DNA of 64,000 bases from positions 1 through 64,000 of the forward strand of contig NZ_JACWFE010000004.1 of assembly GCF_019749375.1 (NCBI RefSeq), read 5' to 3'. This stretch comes from Bacillus sp. S/N-304-OC-R1. GTDB taxonomy: Bacteria; Bacillota; Bacilli; Bacillales; Cytobacillaceae. Shown one piece after another: positions 10,568 to 19,148 of this stretch. A program made the position numbers and the translations under genes. Within the stretch, counting starts at the first letter, position 1. Each line of letters starts with the position of its first letter. Under the pieces are notes generated by a model. That model worked only from the letters and a program-made list of their open reading frames with translations. It was not told the origin of the DNA and did no database searches.

Positions 10568-10956
10568 GTATTTCCCCTCTTTTCGATTACTATATTGTTG
10601 GTAAATTAATTATAAATTTACATTTGTAGGTATTGACAAAAAATAGGTTATTAGTTATTATGAATATCTGCTTACTTGAGATTTAATCGTTTAGTAGTAA
10701 AAATAGTTAATTTCTTCTTTAATTATCTTCTAACATTACCCGACAGTCTCACTTCATGTTTCTGCAAAAAATCATACAAATTTTCTCTTATTAGTAGAAT
10801 GGATTTTTTAAATACCTGATTCTCGCTGGCACGGTCTCGGAGCCGTAAGGATGAAAGAGAGGTAGGGCTTTCATTGTCTTAGGTGTTATACTTGGAGCAA
10901 GATGTTTTTCCCAAGTAGGCAAGATGAAATAAATGCAGATCATATCCCTTTTAATA

Positions 10957-10985
10957 TTGACATTATTAGGATTCTCATTTATTAT
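10957..10985 (+). promoter_or_regulatory. sigma-A promoter of the first cold-shock gene
   Basis: TTGACA at 10957-10962 and TATTAT at 10980-10985 are 17 bases apart. The predicted 5' UTR is about 160 bases, as long as those of known cold-shock mRNAs. Confidence 0.7.
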
Positions 10986-11030
10986 AAGGTTAACGCTGTA
11001 AAGTTCGTTATATATATTTTTGGATAAGTG

Positions 11031-11089
11031 GTCGTAGCTACAATAAATTGTGGACGATTTTTATTCCTCGATTTATTATAGTTACGATC
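11031..11089 (+). promoter_or_regulatory. long hairpin in the csp 5' UTR
   Basis: The arm gtcgtagctacaataaattg (11031-11050) is nearly complementary to 11069-11089, with only a few mismatches, and is followed by ctttttatg. It may act as a temperature-responsive leader structure or attenuator. The pairing is seen; the function is inferred. Confidence 0.55.
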
Positions 11090-11151
11090 TTTTTATGTTT
11101 AAGGTTATATATTAAAGACTTATAGTGAAACAAATTTTTGGAGGTATTATC

Positions 11152-11352
11152 ATGAACACAGGTAAAGTTAAATGGTTTAACGCAGAAAAAGGCTTTGGAT
11201 TTATCGAATCTTCAGAAGGTCAAGACGTATTCGTACACTTCTCAGCAATTCAATCTGAAGGATTCAAAACATTGGAAGAAGGCCAAGCAGTAACTTTCGA
11301 AATCGTTGAAGGTAACCGTGGACCTCAAGCTTCTAACGTAAATAAAGCTTAA
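11152..11352 (+). CDS. cold-shock protein (CspA/CspB family)
   Basis: A 66-residue nucleic-acid chaperone consisting of a single cold-shock OB fold. RNP1 is KGFGFI at 13-18 and RNP2 is VFVHF at 26-30. It melts mRNA structure at low temperature. I chose ATG 11152, 6 bases after GGAGGT, over the upstream in-frame GTG at 11125, because family members begin M-x-x-GKVKWFN. It has its own promoter, a long structured leader and its own terminator. A second, very similar copy lies at 13235, after the helicase gene. Confidence 0.96.
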   Translation: MNTGKVKWFNAEKGFGFIESSEGQDVFVHFSAIQSEGFKTLEEGQAVTFEIVEGNRGPQASNVNKA

Positions 11353-11371
11353 TTAACGAGCAAAAAATAGA

Positions 11372-11402
11372 GTGGTGCATGTCATTCATGCATCACTTTT
11401 TT
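11372..11402 (+). terminator. terminator of the first csp gene
   Basis: GTGGTGCATG at 11372-11381 pairs with CATGCATCAC at 11387-11396 with one G-T pair, followed by six T residues. Confidence 0.92.
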
Positions 11403-11635
11403 ACGTTCTCCACTTTGTATATTCTTCATCCATTCCTCAAAAGAGAATCCATCTCAAAGTTACTTTTTGGGAATAACCTTTTCAAATTTGAATATTGTTC
11501 ATTTTTCTAAATGAGAAATAGAAAATCCTCATTTTAAAAATGTAAAAAAGAGATGCAAACTGGAAAACCTATTAATGTAAGAACAGAATAAACGCTAGGA
11601 AATAATTGTAAACACTTTAAGGAGGAAATTACACA

Positions 11636-13111
11636 TTGACAACCTTTTCAGAATTTAATTTAAGCAATGAAATAGTAAAAGCACTATCTAATATGGGATT
11701 TGAAGAACCAACTCCTATTCAGGCACAAGCGATTCCAATTGGTCTTGAAGGTAAAGATATGATCGGACAGGCGCAAACAGGAACAGGAAAAACAACTGCG
11801 TTTGGGGTTCCGCTGCTTGAGAAAATTAATATTGAAGAAGGCATACAAGGGCTAGTTTTGGCACCTACAAGAGAACTTGCAGTCCAAGTGGCAGAAGAAT
11901 TAAACCGTATTGGGCAAGTGAAAGGAGTCAAAACATTGCCGATTTATGGCGGCCAAGATATTAATCGCCAAATTCGTGCGCTAAAAAATAAACCACATAT
12001 TATTGCTGCTACGCCAGGCAGATTGATTGATCATATTGAAAGAAAAACAATTCGTCTTGGCAATATTAAAATGGTGGTCTTAGATGAAGCAGATGAGATG
12101 TTAAACATGGGCTTTATTGAAGATATCGAAAGAATTTTAAGTGAAATAAAGGGAGAGCGTCAGACCCTTCTTTTCTCAGCAACAATGCCAAAAAGAATTC
12201 AAACTCTTGCAGAGAAATTCATGAAGGATCCAGAGCTTGTAAAAATTAAAGCAAAAGAAATGACTGTAAAAAATATTGAACAACATTATATGGAAGTACA
12301 TGAAAAGCAAAAGTTTGATGTCCTTTGCAGTTTACTTGATATTCAATCTCCTGAATTAGCAATCGTGTTTGGCCGTACGAAGAAGCGTGTTGATGAAGTA
12401 GTTGAAGGATTAATTAAACGCGGCTATTCGGCAGAAGGAATTCATGGGGATATTCCTCAAGCAAAACGTGATCAAGTTATTCGCCGCTTTAAAGAACAAA
12501 CGATTGATATTATGGTTGCAACAGATGTAGCTGCACGTGGTCTTGATATTAGTGGTGTTTCTCATGTATATAATTTTGATATCCCACAGGATCCTGAAAG
12601 CTATGTGCACAGAATTGGTCGGACAGGTCGAGCAGGAAATAAAGGATTAGCTGTTACATTTGTTTCTCCAAGAGAAATTGATCATTTAAAAATCATCGAA
12701 AATGTAACAAAGAGTAAAATGATTAAAACACCGGTTCCAAGCTATAAAGACGTTCTTGCGGGTAATCAGCAAGCTACAATCAATCGTCTAATAGCAGTGA
12801 TTGAAAAGAATGAACATAATGATTATAAGAGAATCGCTGAGAATTTATTAGAAGATACAGATTCAGTATCATTATTGGCTGCTGCGTTAAAATTATTAAC
12901 AAAGGACATTGATGTTACCCCTGTAAAATTAACAGCGGTTGAGCCTATCCGTATTCGTAAGCCGAGATCAGATAGAGATCGTAAACGTTATAGCGATCGT
13001 GGCAGAGGCGCTGGCGGCGGAAGAGATAGAAGAGAAGGCAGAGAAGGTAGAGAAGGAAGAGAGAGCAGAGAAGCAAGAGATAGAAGAAGAAACCGTGCTC
13101 GCAGTAAATAA
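11636..13111 (+). CDS. cshA: DEAD-box RNA helicase, CshA-like
   Basis: A 491-residue ATP-dependent RNA helicase of the Bacillus CshA type, which acts in cold adaptation, ribosome assembly and RNA turnover. Motifs seen: a Q-motif region near 21-31, AQTGTGKT at 46-53, PTRELA near 78, DEAD at 150-153, SAT at 181-183, ARGLDI and HRIGRTGR. The tail from about residue 445 is rich in Arg, Gly and Glu with short GRE repeats, as in RNA-binding C-termini of this family. It starts with TTG at 11636, 10 bases after AAGGAGG; there is no in-frame ATG near. It sits between two csp genes. Confidence 0.93.
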   Translation: MTTFSEFNLSNEIVKALSNMGFEEPTPIQAQAIPIGLEGKDMIGQAQTGTGKTTAFGVPLLEKINIEEGIQGLVLAPTRELAVQVAEELNRIGQVKGVKTLPIYGGQDINRQIRALKNKPHIIAATPGRLIDHIERKTIRLGNIKMVVLDEADEMLNMGFIEDIERILSEIKGERQTLLFSATMPKRIQTLAEKFMKDPELVKIKAKEMTVKNIEQHYMEVHEKQKFDVLCSLLDIQSPELAIVFGRTKKRVDEVVEGLIKRGYSAEGIHGDIPQAKRDQVIRRFKEQTIDIMVATDVAARGLDISGVSHVYNFDIPQDPESYVHRIGRTGRAGNKGLAVTFVSPREIDHLKIIENVTKSKMIKTPVPSYKDVLAGNQQATINRLIAVIEKNEHNDYKRIAENLLEDTDSVSLLAAALKLLTKDIDVTPVKLTAVEPIRIRKPRSDRDRKRYSDRGRGAGGGRDRREGREGREGRESREARDRRRNRARSK

Positions 13112-13234
13112 TTTTTCTTTAATTTGATATTCCATGTATTACTACAAGCATAATTGGTTAAAATCCTAAATAATTACCCATAATATGATTGCAGGGTAAT
13201 ATATTCTGTCAGTAGTGATATTAGGAGGATTAAA

Positions 13235-13435
13235 ATGGCAACAGGAAAAGTTAAATGGTTTAATGCAGAAAAAGGCTTCGGATTTATCGAAGTTGAAGGC
13301 GGAGAGGATGTTTTCGTACACTATTCCGCTATCCAAAGCGAAGGCTTCAAAACCCTTGAAGAAGGTCAGGAAGTTAATTTTGATATAGAAGAAGGTCAGC
13401 GCGGACCTCAAGCAGTAAATGTAACAAAAGCATAG
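13235..13435 (+). CDS. cold-shock protein (second copy)
   Basis: A 66-residue single-domain cold-shock protein beginning [10 protein letters not shown], with KGFGFI and VFVHY RNA-binding motifs. It is nearly identical to the protein encoded at 11152 except for a more acidic middle (EVEGGED) and C-terminal half. AGGAGG lies 7 bases before the ATG. The 123-base gap after the helicase gene holds a possible hairpin (ATTACCC/GGGTAAT, about 13177-13200) but no strong promoter, so co-transcription with the helicase is possible. It is followed by its own terminator. Confidence 0.95.
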   Translation: MATGKVKWFNAEKGFGFIEVEGGEDVFVHYSAIQSEGFKTLEEGQEVNFDIEEGQRGPQAVNVTKA

Positions 13436-13442
13436 CGCGAGT

Positions 13443-13467
13443 AAAAGAGCCATAACCAGGCTCTTTT
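13443..13467 (+). terminator. terminator of the second csp gene
   Basis: AAAAGAGCC at 13443-13451 pairs perfectly with GGCTCTTTT at 13459-13467. Confidence 0.88.
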
Positions 13468-13528
13468 ATTATGCTTTTAGCAAAATAAGTTATAAGATGT
13501 TAGTTAACTAGACAAAGGGGGAATAGTC

Positions 13529-13933
13529 ATGAAAGAATTTACGGTTCAATTTCACAAGGAAGACCAAGTGGAAGCAATGAAAGTACAAAAACTTAGTGAA
13601 GCGGATTTTGAGCGTTTAACTGAGGGTGGTACAAGACATTTATTCGAACTCGATACAAATATTGGCTTTTTTATATTCTTTGATGCCACTGATGAAAATG
13701 GGAAAGAGTCCTATATGGTACTTCAATATGAAGAAGAAAATGAAGATCCAAGTGCTTGCTATGCCTTTGAATTAAAGGATTTTTATCAATTTGCCGCTCT
13801 GCACTTAAATGATTTAGAATTCCAAGAAGAGAATGAGAGCATGGATGAGGATGAAGAGGAATATAGCCCCATTCATCATTTAGCACATTTGATGTATCAT
13901 ATTGTACAAGATGGAAAAGCAATTGAAGTTTAA
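13529..13933 (+). CDS. conserved acidic protein of unknown function
   Basis: A 134-residue soluble, strongly acidic protein. No known domain is recognised. It has an N-terminal region of alternating strands (MKEFTVQFH...), a hydrophobic FFIFFD segment near 47-53, and a Glu/Asp-rich stretch (about 99-112) before a histidine-containing helix (PIHHLAHLMYH). GGGGG lies 9 bases before the ATG and the gene ends at a perfect convergent terminator, so it is a real gene. The neighbouring convergent gene encodes another small acidic protein. Confidence 0.75.
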   Translation: MKEFTVQFHKEDQVEAMKVQKLSEADFERLTEGGTRHLFELDTNIGFFIFFDATDENGKESYMVLQYEEENEDPSACYAFELKDFYQFAALHLNDLEFQEENESMDEDEEEYSPIHHLAHLMYHIVQDGKAIEV

Positions 13934-13934
13934 T

Positions 13935-13980
13935 AATGAAAGAAGCATTCGCCACTTAATGGACGAATGCTTCTTTCATT
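13935..13980. terminator. bidirectional terminator
   Basis: A perfect 17-bp inverted repeat (13935-13951 with 13964-13980) lies between two convergent genes and carries A/T runs at both ends of the stem, so it can serve both strands. Confidence 0.92.
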
Positions 13981-14269
13981 AAATTTGCTCAGCTTCTATG
14001 TAATGATCCATACAGAATTTTGTGATCAATTGTTCTTCATCTTCTTCTAAGGCGAAGTCTAATATTTTATCTCCAGCTAAGAAGTGATAATTTAATATCC
14101 GGTAATCATCGTCATGCCCATAAAACAAAACTCTGAGCTGTACTCCATTCTCAGAATATAATTCATCATCTTCATCGACCGCAATATCTAAAAAGAATTC
14201 AAAACGTTCTCCTAATAATATGCCTGTAGGGTCTTTTAATTGTTCCACAGAATAACTTGTAATTTCCAT
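13979..14269 (-). CDS. DUF6509-like small protein
   Basis: A 96-residue acidic cytosolic protein beginning MEITSYSVEQLKDP, followed by GERFEFFLDI and a DEDDELYSENG stretch. This pattern resembles the Bacillus family listed as DUF6509; the family assignment is from memory and only moderately sure. Function is unknown. I chose ATG 14269 because AAAGGG lies a suitable distance upstream; the in-frame GTG at 14278 overlaps that site. It converges on the acidic protein at 13529 and shares its terminator. Confidence 0.65.
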   Translation of the reverse strand: MEITSYSVEQLKDPTGILLGERFEFFLDIAVDEDDELYSENGVQLRVLFYGHDDDYRILNYHFLAGDKILDFALEEDEEQLITKFCMDHYIEAEQI

Positions 14270-14599
14270 AGGTTTCACCCTTTCTTAATCAAACCTAAAT
14301 GTTGCTTAACTAGAACATTATACACCTTGCCCGATAAAAAGTAATACTATTACTAGTTTTTCAAAAAAAGTTTTGATAATTTGCAGTTTTCCTGGTTTTT
14401 AATTGTTTAATGAATAAAAGGAGTAAAGTGCTTTGACTGATCAGGAAAAATATGCTATACTAATTATGATCTTATTTATAGTATATAAATTTCCCAAATA
14501 CACTTGTTATTTAGAGTTGGTTAGAATGATCCCTTTATTTAACAGGTGTTTTTATTTTTAGGGAAAAATACGGTTCTACCCTTTGGGAGGTGCCTTTAT
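14270..14599. other. gap holding the ydjO-like promoter and leader
   Basis: The only recognisable signal in these 330 bases is a strong extended -10 promoter at 14433-14461. The transcribed leader of about 130 bases is AT-rich and has no obvious riboswitch. Confidence 0.55.
14433..14461 (+). promoter_or_regulatory. promoter of the ydjO-like gene
   Basis: TTGACT at 14433-14438 and TATACT at 14456-14461 are 17 bases apart, with an extended TGC before the -10. It leaves a 5' UTR of about 130 bases. Confidence 0.7.
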
Positions 14600-14812
14600 A
14601 TGGCAATGGGATTTGGAAGAAAAAACACAGAAGAAATTAAAATGGAACAGGTAAAAGTGTGGGAATGTAGTTCAGATTCTTGTAACTGCTGGGTCAGAGA
14701 TAACTTTAAGAGCGGCGAGAAGCCACTCTGTCCAATTTGTAAAAGTGAAATGGAAGAGACAACTAGAGAATTACAGGTTGTCAATAATAATAGTATTTAT
14801 TCGAATAATTAA
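14600..14812 (+). CDS. YdjO-like cold-inducible zinc-ribbon protein
   Basis: A 70-residue protein starting MAMGFGRK. Cys residues in WECSSDSCNCWVR and in LCPICK form a zinc-ribbon pattern seen in the cold-inducible YdjO family of Bacillus. Biochemical role is unknown. I chose ATG 14600, about 9 bases after GGGAGG, over the in-frame upstream ATG at 14546, which lies in the leader and lacks a site. The long 5' UTR and nearness to two csp genes and cshA fit a cold-response role. Confidence 0.82.
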   Translation: MAMGFGRKNTEEIKMEQVKVWECSSDSCNCWVRDNFKSGEKPLCPICKSEMEETTRELQVVNNNSIYSNN

Positions 14813-14820
14813 TATAACAA

Positions 14821-14848
14821 GGGCGATTCCAATCGTCCTTTTCTTTTT
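14821..14848 (+). terminator. terminator of the ydjO-like gene
   Basis: GGGCGA at 14821-14826 pairs with TCGTCC at 14833-14838 (one G-T pair), with TT/AA extending the stem into the loop, then TTTTCTTTTT. Confidence 0.8.
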
Positions 14849-14971
14849 GTATATGCTTTCATAAAGCCTTCTCTCACGTTAATAATTACTTTTTCTGCGG
14901 ATAAAAGAGCAGGCATAATATTTTCTTCCTAAACAAAAAATATAATGATTACTATTAGGGAGTGAATAAAT

Positions 14972-15151
14972 ATGGATGTTAAACGGGTTAAACAAATCCT
15001 TTCTTCATCTGCTGATATAGAGGTTACTTATAATGGTGCATCAGTTTGGATCGATGGGTTAAATGAAGATGGAAGAACAGCGACTGTCCATTTACGCGGC
15101 CCGCTAGAAGAACGGTCTACTGTCGAAATTACTGAACTCCAAGAAATGTAA
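14972..15151 (+). CDS. sspH: small acid-soluble spore protein, H type
   Basis: A 59-residue protein not reported by ordinary length cut-offs. It begins MDVKRVKQILSSS, continues VTYNGASVWIDGL and ends TELQEM, which matches the SspH family of minor spore-core proteins in Bacillus. An AGGGAGTG site lies about 7 bases before the ATG. Such genes are normally expressed in the forespore; I cannot point to a convincing sigma-G promoter here. It is monocistronic, followed by a terminator-like fold. Confidence 0.88.
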   Translation: MDVKRVKQILSSSADIEVTYNGASVWIDGLNEDGRTATVHLRGPLEERSTVEITELQEM

Positions 15152-15169
15152 TACAATGTAAAAGGAAGA

Positions 15170-15240
15170 AGGCTTTTGACTCCCACTCTTGATTTGGTGA
15201 ATGGATACCAAAAGAGAATTACGGGGTGAAGCCTTTTTTT
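15170..15240 (+). terminator. branched terminator after sspH
   Basis: The outer AGGCTT/AAGCC pairing (about 15170 with about 15230) encloses an inner CTCTT..TTTGGT/ACCAAAAGAG hairpin, and the structure ends in a run of T residues. Confidence 0.7.
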
Positions 15241-15323
15241 GTGTAGAAAAAACTTAATCATTGGTTTTTATATAGTTGTTTTACTAAAATATATACAGAA
15301 ACTTCTTGGGAGAAGGTGGAGAA

Positions 15324-15998
15324 ATGAAAACTATACTTGTAGCCGACGATGATCAGCATATCAGGTATTTAATTAAGGAATTGTTAATGAAAGAAGGGTT
15401 TCAAATAATAGAGGCAGACAATGGGGCGGAAGCGCTGGAATTGCTGAATAATTATATTTGTCAGTTGGCGATTGTCGATATTATGATGCCTGTAATGGAC
15501 GGATATAAATTAACTGAAGAAATTAGAAAGAACTATGATATTCCAATAATACTATTAACAGCTAAAGGACAAATTGAAGATAAGGAAAAGGGATATTTAT
15601 CTGGAACGGATGACTATCTTGTAAAGCCTTTTGAGCCTAAAGAGCTTTTGTTTAGAATAAACGCATTGCTAAGAAGATACGGAAAGGTCATGGAAGCAAA
15701 TATTCGCGTAGGGTCCATGTTTATCAATAAAAAAAGCTATGAAGTAGAGCTAAAAGGAAAAACATACATTCTGCCCTTAAAGGAGTTCGAGCTCTTATAT
15801 TATCTGGCATCCCAGCCTAATCAGGTATTTAGCAGAAGTCAGCTCATTGAACAAGTATGGGGACTAGACTATGAAGGTGATGAACGTACGGTTGATGTCC
15901 ATATAAAACGGTTACGAGAACGTTTTACCTTGACGGAAAATGACTTTACGATTAAGACAATCAGAGGCATAGGATATTCACTTGAGGTACATAAATGA
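15324..15998 (+). CDS. hssR: HssR-like response regulator, OmpR family
   Basis: A 224-residue DNA-binding response regulator. The receiver domain has acidic DDD at 8-10, the phosphorylation site Asp52 (VDIMMPVMDG) and the conserved Lys in LVKPFEP. The C-terminal winged helix contains DERTVDVHIKRLR and IRGIGY. The sequence closely parallels HssR, the heme-responsive regulator of Staphylococcus and Bacillus anthracis (GTDDY, KPFEPKELLFRI, YEGDERTVDVHIKRLR). ATG 15324 is preceded by AAGGTGG. It overlaps the kinase gene by 4 bases (ATGA). No hrtAB exporter, the usual target, is adjacent. Confidence 0.8.
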   Translation: MKTILVADDDQHIRYLIKELLMKEGFQIIEADNGAEALELLNNYICQLAIVDIMMPVMDGYKLTEEIRKNYDIPIILLTAKGQIEDKEKGYLSGTDDYLVKPFEPKELLFRINALLRRYGKVMEANIRVGSMFINKKSYEVELKGKTYILPLKEFELLYYLASQPNQVFSRSQLIEQVWGLDYEGDERTVDVHIKRLRERFTLTENDFTIKTIRGIGYSLEVHK

Positions 15999-17380
15999 AG
16001 TCACTTTATTCGAAATTTGCTATTACTACAATTCTCATTATGCTTTTAAGCGGGTTACTTTCATTTTTGTTATCGAATGTTTATTATCAAAAGAATTTAA
16101 AGAAACAAAATGATGTTAAAATGACGAATATTGCTTTGGAAATTACCGACTTAATTCAATCACAGGACCAAATAAATCTGGAAGATTATTTCGATCATTT
16201 AGGTTCAATAGGCTATCAAATTTTTATTATCAATGAAACTGGGAAGCAGCAATATTTTGGGGCGGCATATAGATTAAAGAATCTTCCGGATAAATCAACG
16301 AAAAAGGTGTTACAAGGCGAGATTTATCACGGAATAGCGGCGTTTCCTCATAAAACATTTGTTACAGGGTTCTTTGCTAATGAGCTTAGGAATACGGTAG
16401 GAGTTCCTTTCGTATTTAAAAATGAAAGATTTGCTCTGTTCCTTAGGCCGGATATAAAATTATTGTTTAATGAAATGCATCTCATGTTTGGATGGCTAGT
16501 TATTGGAATTATTGTTATCAGTATGTTCCTAGTATTAATCATTACAAAATTTCTCATAAAGCCAATATCAAAATTGAATAAGGCAACTACATTAATTGCT
16601 GAAGGAGATTATGGCATAGAGCTGGATATTAGAAGAAAAGATGAAATAGGGGATTTAGCGACGAGCTTTCAAACGATGGCTCACAGATTAGAAAAAGCTG
16701 ATGAAGTGCGCAAGGAATTCATTACGAATATTTCCCATGACATCCAGTCGCCATTATCAAACATTAAAGGATATTTAAAGCTATTAAAAAGCGCAAATTT
16801 AAATGAACAGGAAAAAACATATTTTTCTGTTGTGGATTCAGAAGTCAATCGCCTATCGTATTTAACAAAACAGCTTTTATTATTATCTACCATAGATAGC
16901 AAAAGAGATTTGCTGGATAAAAAGAGGTTTAATATTAGCGAGCAGGTAAAAACAGTGATTAGGCAATATCAATGGGTTTTAAGTGAAAAAGGAATGATGG
17001 TCAGCTATTCTCTGCCTGAGGCATCTTATATAGGTGACCCTAGCTTGCTTTATTCCGTTTGGGAAAACTTATTAACAAATGCCATTAAATATTGTGGTGA
17101 AAACGGTGAAATAGAAATAACCTTGAAAGAAATGCCAGACCAAATTGAAGTTACCTTTAAAGATAATGGAATAGGTTTAGACTCTGCTGAAATAGAAAGA
17201 ATTTACGACAGGTTTTATCGGGCGGATACTTCAAGAACCCGTTCTGTTGAAGGGACAGGTCTTGGATTGTCTATTGTATATTCCATAATGGAAATGCATA
17301 ATGGAGAAATTAATGTGCAGAGCGAGAAAGGGAAGGGATCCGCCTTTATTGTGACCTTACCGAAAACATTGGAAAAATAA
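15995..17380 (+). CDS. hssS: HssS-like sensor histidine kinase
   Basis: A 461-residue membrane kinase with helices at about 9-29 and 165-187 flanking an extracellular sensor, a HAMP segment at about 188-240, phospho-accepting His248 (NISHDIQSP) and the ATPase motifs NAIKY, DNGIGL and GTGLGLS. The sensor region (YFDHLG, YHGI, FVTGFF, NTVGV, ALFLRPDI) matches HssS, which responds to heme stress. Translationally coupled to the regulator gene. Ligand identity is inferred from sequence resemblance; a different tetrapyrrole or membrane-stress signal remains possible. Confidence 0.8.
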   Translation: MKSLYSKFAITTILIMLLSGLLSFLLSNVYYQKNLKKQNDVKMTNIALEITDLIQSQDQINLEDYFDHLGSIGYQIFIINETGKQQYFGAAYRLKNLPDKSTKKVLQGEIYHGIAAFPHKTFVTGFFANELRNTVGVPFVFKNERFALFLRPDIKLLFNEMHLMFGWLVIGIIVISMFLVLIITKFLIKPISKLNKATTLIAEGDYGIELDIRRKDEIGDLATSFQTMAHRLEKADEVRKEFITNISHDIQSPLSNIKGYLKLLKSANLNEQEKTYFSVVDSEVNRLSYLTKQLLLLSTIDSKRDLLDKKRFNISEQVKTVIRQYQWVLSEKGMMVSYSLPEASYIGDPSLLYSVWENLLTNAIKYCGENGEIEITLKEMPDQIEVTFKDNGIGLDSAEIERIYDRFYRADTSRTRSVEGTGLGLSIVYSIMEMHNGEINVQSEKGKGSAFIVTLPKTLEK

Positions 17381-17385
17381 TCGAA

Positions 17386-17423
17386 AAAGTACAGGCAGCC
17401 CCGGTAGCTTCTGCCTGTACTTT
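17386..17423. terminator. bidirectional terminator between hssS and bioB
   Basis: AAAGTACAGGCAG at 17386-17398 pairs perfectly with CTGCCTGTACTTT at 17411-17423. Confidence 0.85.
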
Positions 17424-17441
17424 GAATATTGCTTTTTTCAA

Positions 17442-18437
17442 TTAGCATGTAGCTGCATCAACAGGAACAAAATCAATTTCAAAGCCTAAATCTTTAAGCA
17501 TTTGATGGTCTGCTGAGCCCTCTTGTCCAGCTGTTGTTAAATAATCACCAACAAATATAGAGTTTGCTGGATATAGTCCAAGAGGCTGCAGGCTTCTTAA
17601 ATTGACCTCACGGCCGCCAGATATCCGAATTTCTTTTGAAGGGTTAATGAACCTCATTAAACATAATACTTTAAGACAGTATCGCGGATTTAATTCCTTT
17701 GTTCCTTCAAGTGGAGTTCCATCAATCGCGTGAAGAAAATTAACCGGAATGGAATCTGCGTCCAAAATCCTTAGGCTTCTTGCCATAGAAACGACATCTT
17801 CCTTCGTTTCACGCATACCTACAATTACTCCAGAGCATGGAGAAATTCCATGTTCTTTAATTAATTCAACTGTATTAACCCGGTCTGCGTATGTATGGGA
17901 AGTTGTGATAGATTCATGATGATTTTCAGAAGTGTTAATATTATGATTATAACGGTCAACACCAGCCGCCTTTAGCATTGCTGCCTGTTCAGGCTGAAGC
18001 AATCCTAGACAAGCACATACTTTAAGATTGTATTTGTCTTTTATCTCCTTCACTGCTGAAACGACCTGATCTACTTCTTTATTACTTGGACCTCTTCCAC
18101 TCGCCACGATACAATATGTGCCAACATTCATTTTATATGCCTGTTCCGCACCTTTCACGATAGAATCCTTATCCATCATGCGATACTTCTCAATTGGTGC
18201 AGTTGATATACTTGATTGTGAACAGTAGCCGCAGTTTTCTGGGCAAAGACCTGATTTCGTGTTTATTATCATATTTAGCTTTACTTTATTGCCATAGTAA
18301 TGGTGGCGAATTTTATAAGCTCCTTGTAAAAGCTCTAATAGCTCATCATCCTGACAATTTAAAATGCTTAATGCTTCATCTTCTGAAAGTTCATGTCCTT
18401 CTAAAACATGTTGAGCAAGATTACTCCATTTTCCCAA
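17442..18437 (-). CDS. bioB: biotin synthase
   Basis: A 331-residue radical-SAM enzyme that inserts sulfur into dethiobiotin. The SAM-binding 4Fe-4S cluster cysteines are Cys65, Cys69 and Cys72 (CPENCGYC); further family motifs are YNHNINTS, GMRET and SGGREVNLR. Length is normal. AAGGAGG lies 9 bases before the ATG. It is the second gene of a bioY-bioB operon, 27 bases after bioY. No other bio genes are present here, so dethiobiotin must come from elsewhere or from uptake. Confidence 0.96.
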   Translation of the reverse strand: MGKWSNLAQHVLEGHELSEDEALSILNCQDDELLELLQGAYKIRHHYYGNKVKLNMIINTKSGLCPENCGYCSQSSISTAPIEKYRMMDKDSIVKGAEQAYKMNVGTYCIVASGRGPSNKEVDQVVSAVKEIKDKYNLKVCACLGLLQPEQAAMLKAAGVDRYNHNINTSENHHESITTSHTYADRVNTVELIKEHGISPCSGVIVGMRETKEDVVSMARSLRILDADSIPVNFLHAIDGTPLEGTKELNPRYCLKVLCLMRFINPSKEIRISGGREVNLRSLQPLGLYPANSIFVGDYLTTAGQEGSADHQMLKDLGFEIDFVPVDAATC

Positions 18438-18464
18438 TACTTTCTCCTCCTTAATTTTAGCAAA

Positions 18465-19058
18465 TTATACATTACCAATTTTTCTAAATTGGCTTCGGGC
18501 AAACACTTTATACTCAAGGCGGTTAGCCATAATTCCAGCACAAATAGCTAGAACAATATCCTTTGGCAATGGAACAGCCATCCACATCCAAGCCATTTTA
18601 TATGTAAACCCATCTGGAGCAGCAGCCCATAGCTTATAGGCAAAATACATCCAGTTAGTACCGAAAACATAGTTAATGATCAAGCCAATTAAGGCAGCCG
18701 TAATATAAATAGACATGCTTTTTTTTAGTTCGATTATTTTACCAGTTACATAGGCAGTAAGCATAAAAGATAAGATAAAGCCAAACGTTGGACTAACTAC
18801 AGATGATAAACCGCCTCCAAATTTAGCAAATACCGGGGCTCCTGCAAGACCAACAAATGCATAAACAGCCATTGTAATTGCACCTAGCCGGCTGCCAAGA
18901 ACGGCTCCTGCTAAAATCGCAAAAAACGTTTGAAGTGTAATCGGAACTCCGCCAATCACCAGAAAGGGAACGAAGGTAGTAATATTTGCACCAATACACA
19001 TCATGGCGACAAACATTCCAGCTAATGTTAAATCTATTGTCCGTAATCCTTTTCTCAT
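18465..19058 (-). CDS. bioY: BioY biotin transporter S-component
   Basis: A 197-residue, six-helix membrane protein that captures biotin for an energy-coupling-factor transporter. Family marks include GVPITLQTFFAILAGAVLG and the PTFGFILSF segment. GGAGG lies 7-8 bases before the ATG. It heads the bioY-bioB operon and has a BirA-type operator over its promoter. No ecfA/ecfT genes are adjacent, so it probably shares the ribosomal-cluster ECF module. Confidence 0.93.
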   Translation of the reverse strand: MRKGLRTIDLTLAGMFVAMMCIGANITTFVPFLVIGGVPITLQTFFAILAGAVLGSRLGAITMAVYAFVGLAGAPVFAKFGGGLSSVVSPTFGFILSFMLTAYVTGKIIELKKSMSIYITAALIGLIINYVFGTNWMYFAYKLWAAAPDGFTYKMAWMWMAVPLPKDIVLAICAGIMANRLEYKVFARSQFRKIGNV

Positions 19059-19095
19059 TTTCTTTCCTCCAAAAATTGTTAGTACTTATAAAATA

Positions 19096-19148
19096 AGCAT
19101 AATTGGATTACGTAATATATGTCAACTTATTTTATTTTTAGTTAACAA
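19096..19148 (-). promoter_or_regulatory. bioY promoter with BirA-type operator
   Basis: On the minus strand TTGTTAAC, 14 bases, then GTTGACAT (plus-strand 19119-19148) forms an imperfect copy of the BirA operator dyad TTGTTAAC-N14-GTTAACAA. Its second half contains the -35 box TTGACA (19120-19125), followed after 18 bases by TATGCT (19096-19101). Biotin-loaded BirA would cover the -35. Confidence 0.78.

Larger units (their letters stand above)
10568..11151. other. long gap: unexplained hairpin, csp promoter and structured leader
   Basis: No gene is visible. Around 10825-10875 there is a GC-richer patch with a possible ACGG/CCGT stem and a perfect 7-bp ATGAAAG/CTTTCAT hairpin (10851-10857 with 10868-10874). 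A strong promoter for csp follows at 10957-10985, and the transcribed leader from about 10992 contains a long hairpin. Confidence 0.6.

Noticed and set aside
12939-13127. 62-residue plus-strand frame in the end of the helicase gene
   Set aside because: It is an alternative frame of the Arg/Gly/Glu-rich repeat tail; it has no ribosome-binding site and the cshA frame is clearly the coding one.
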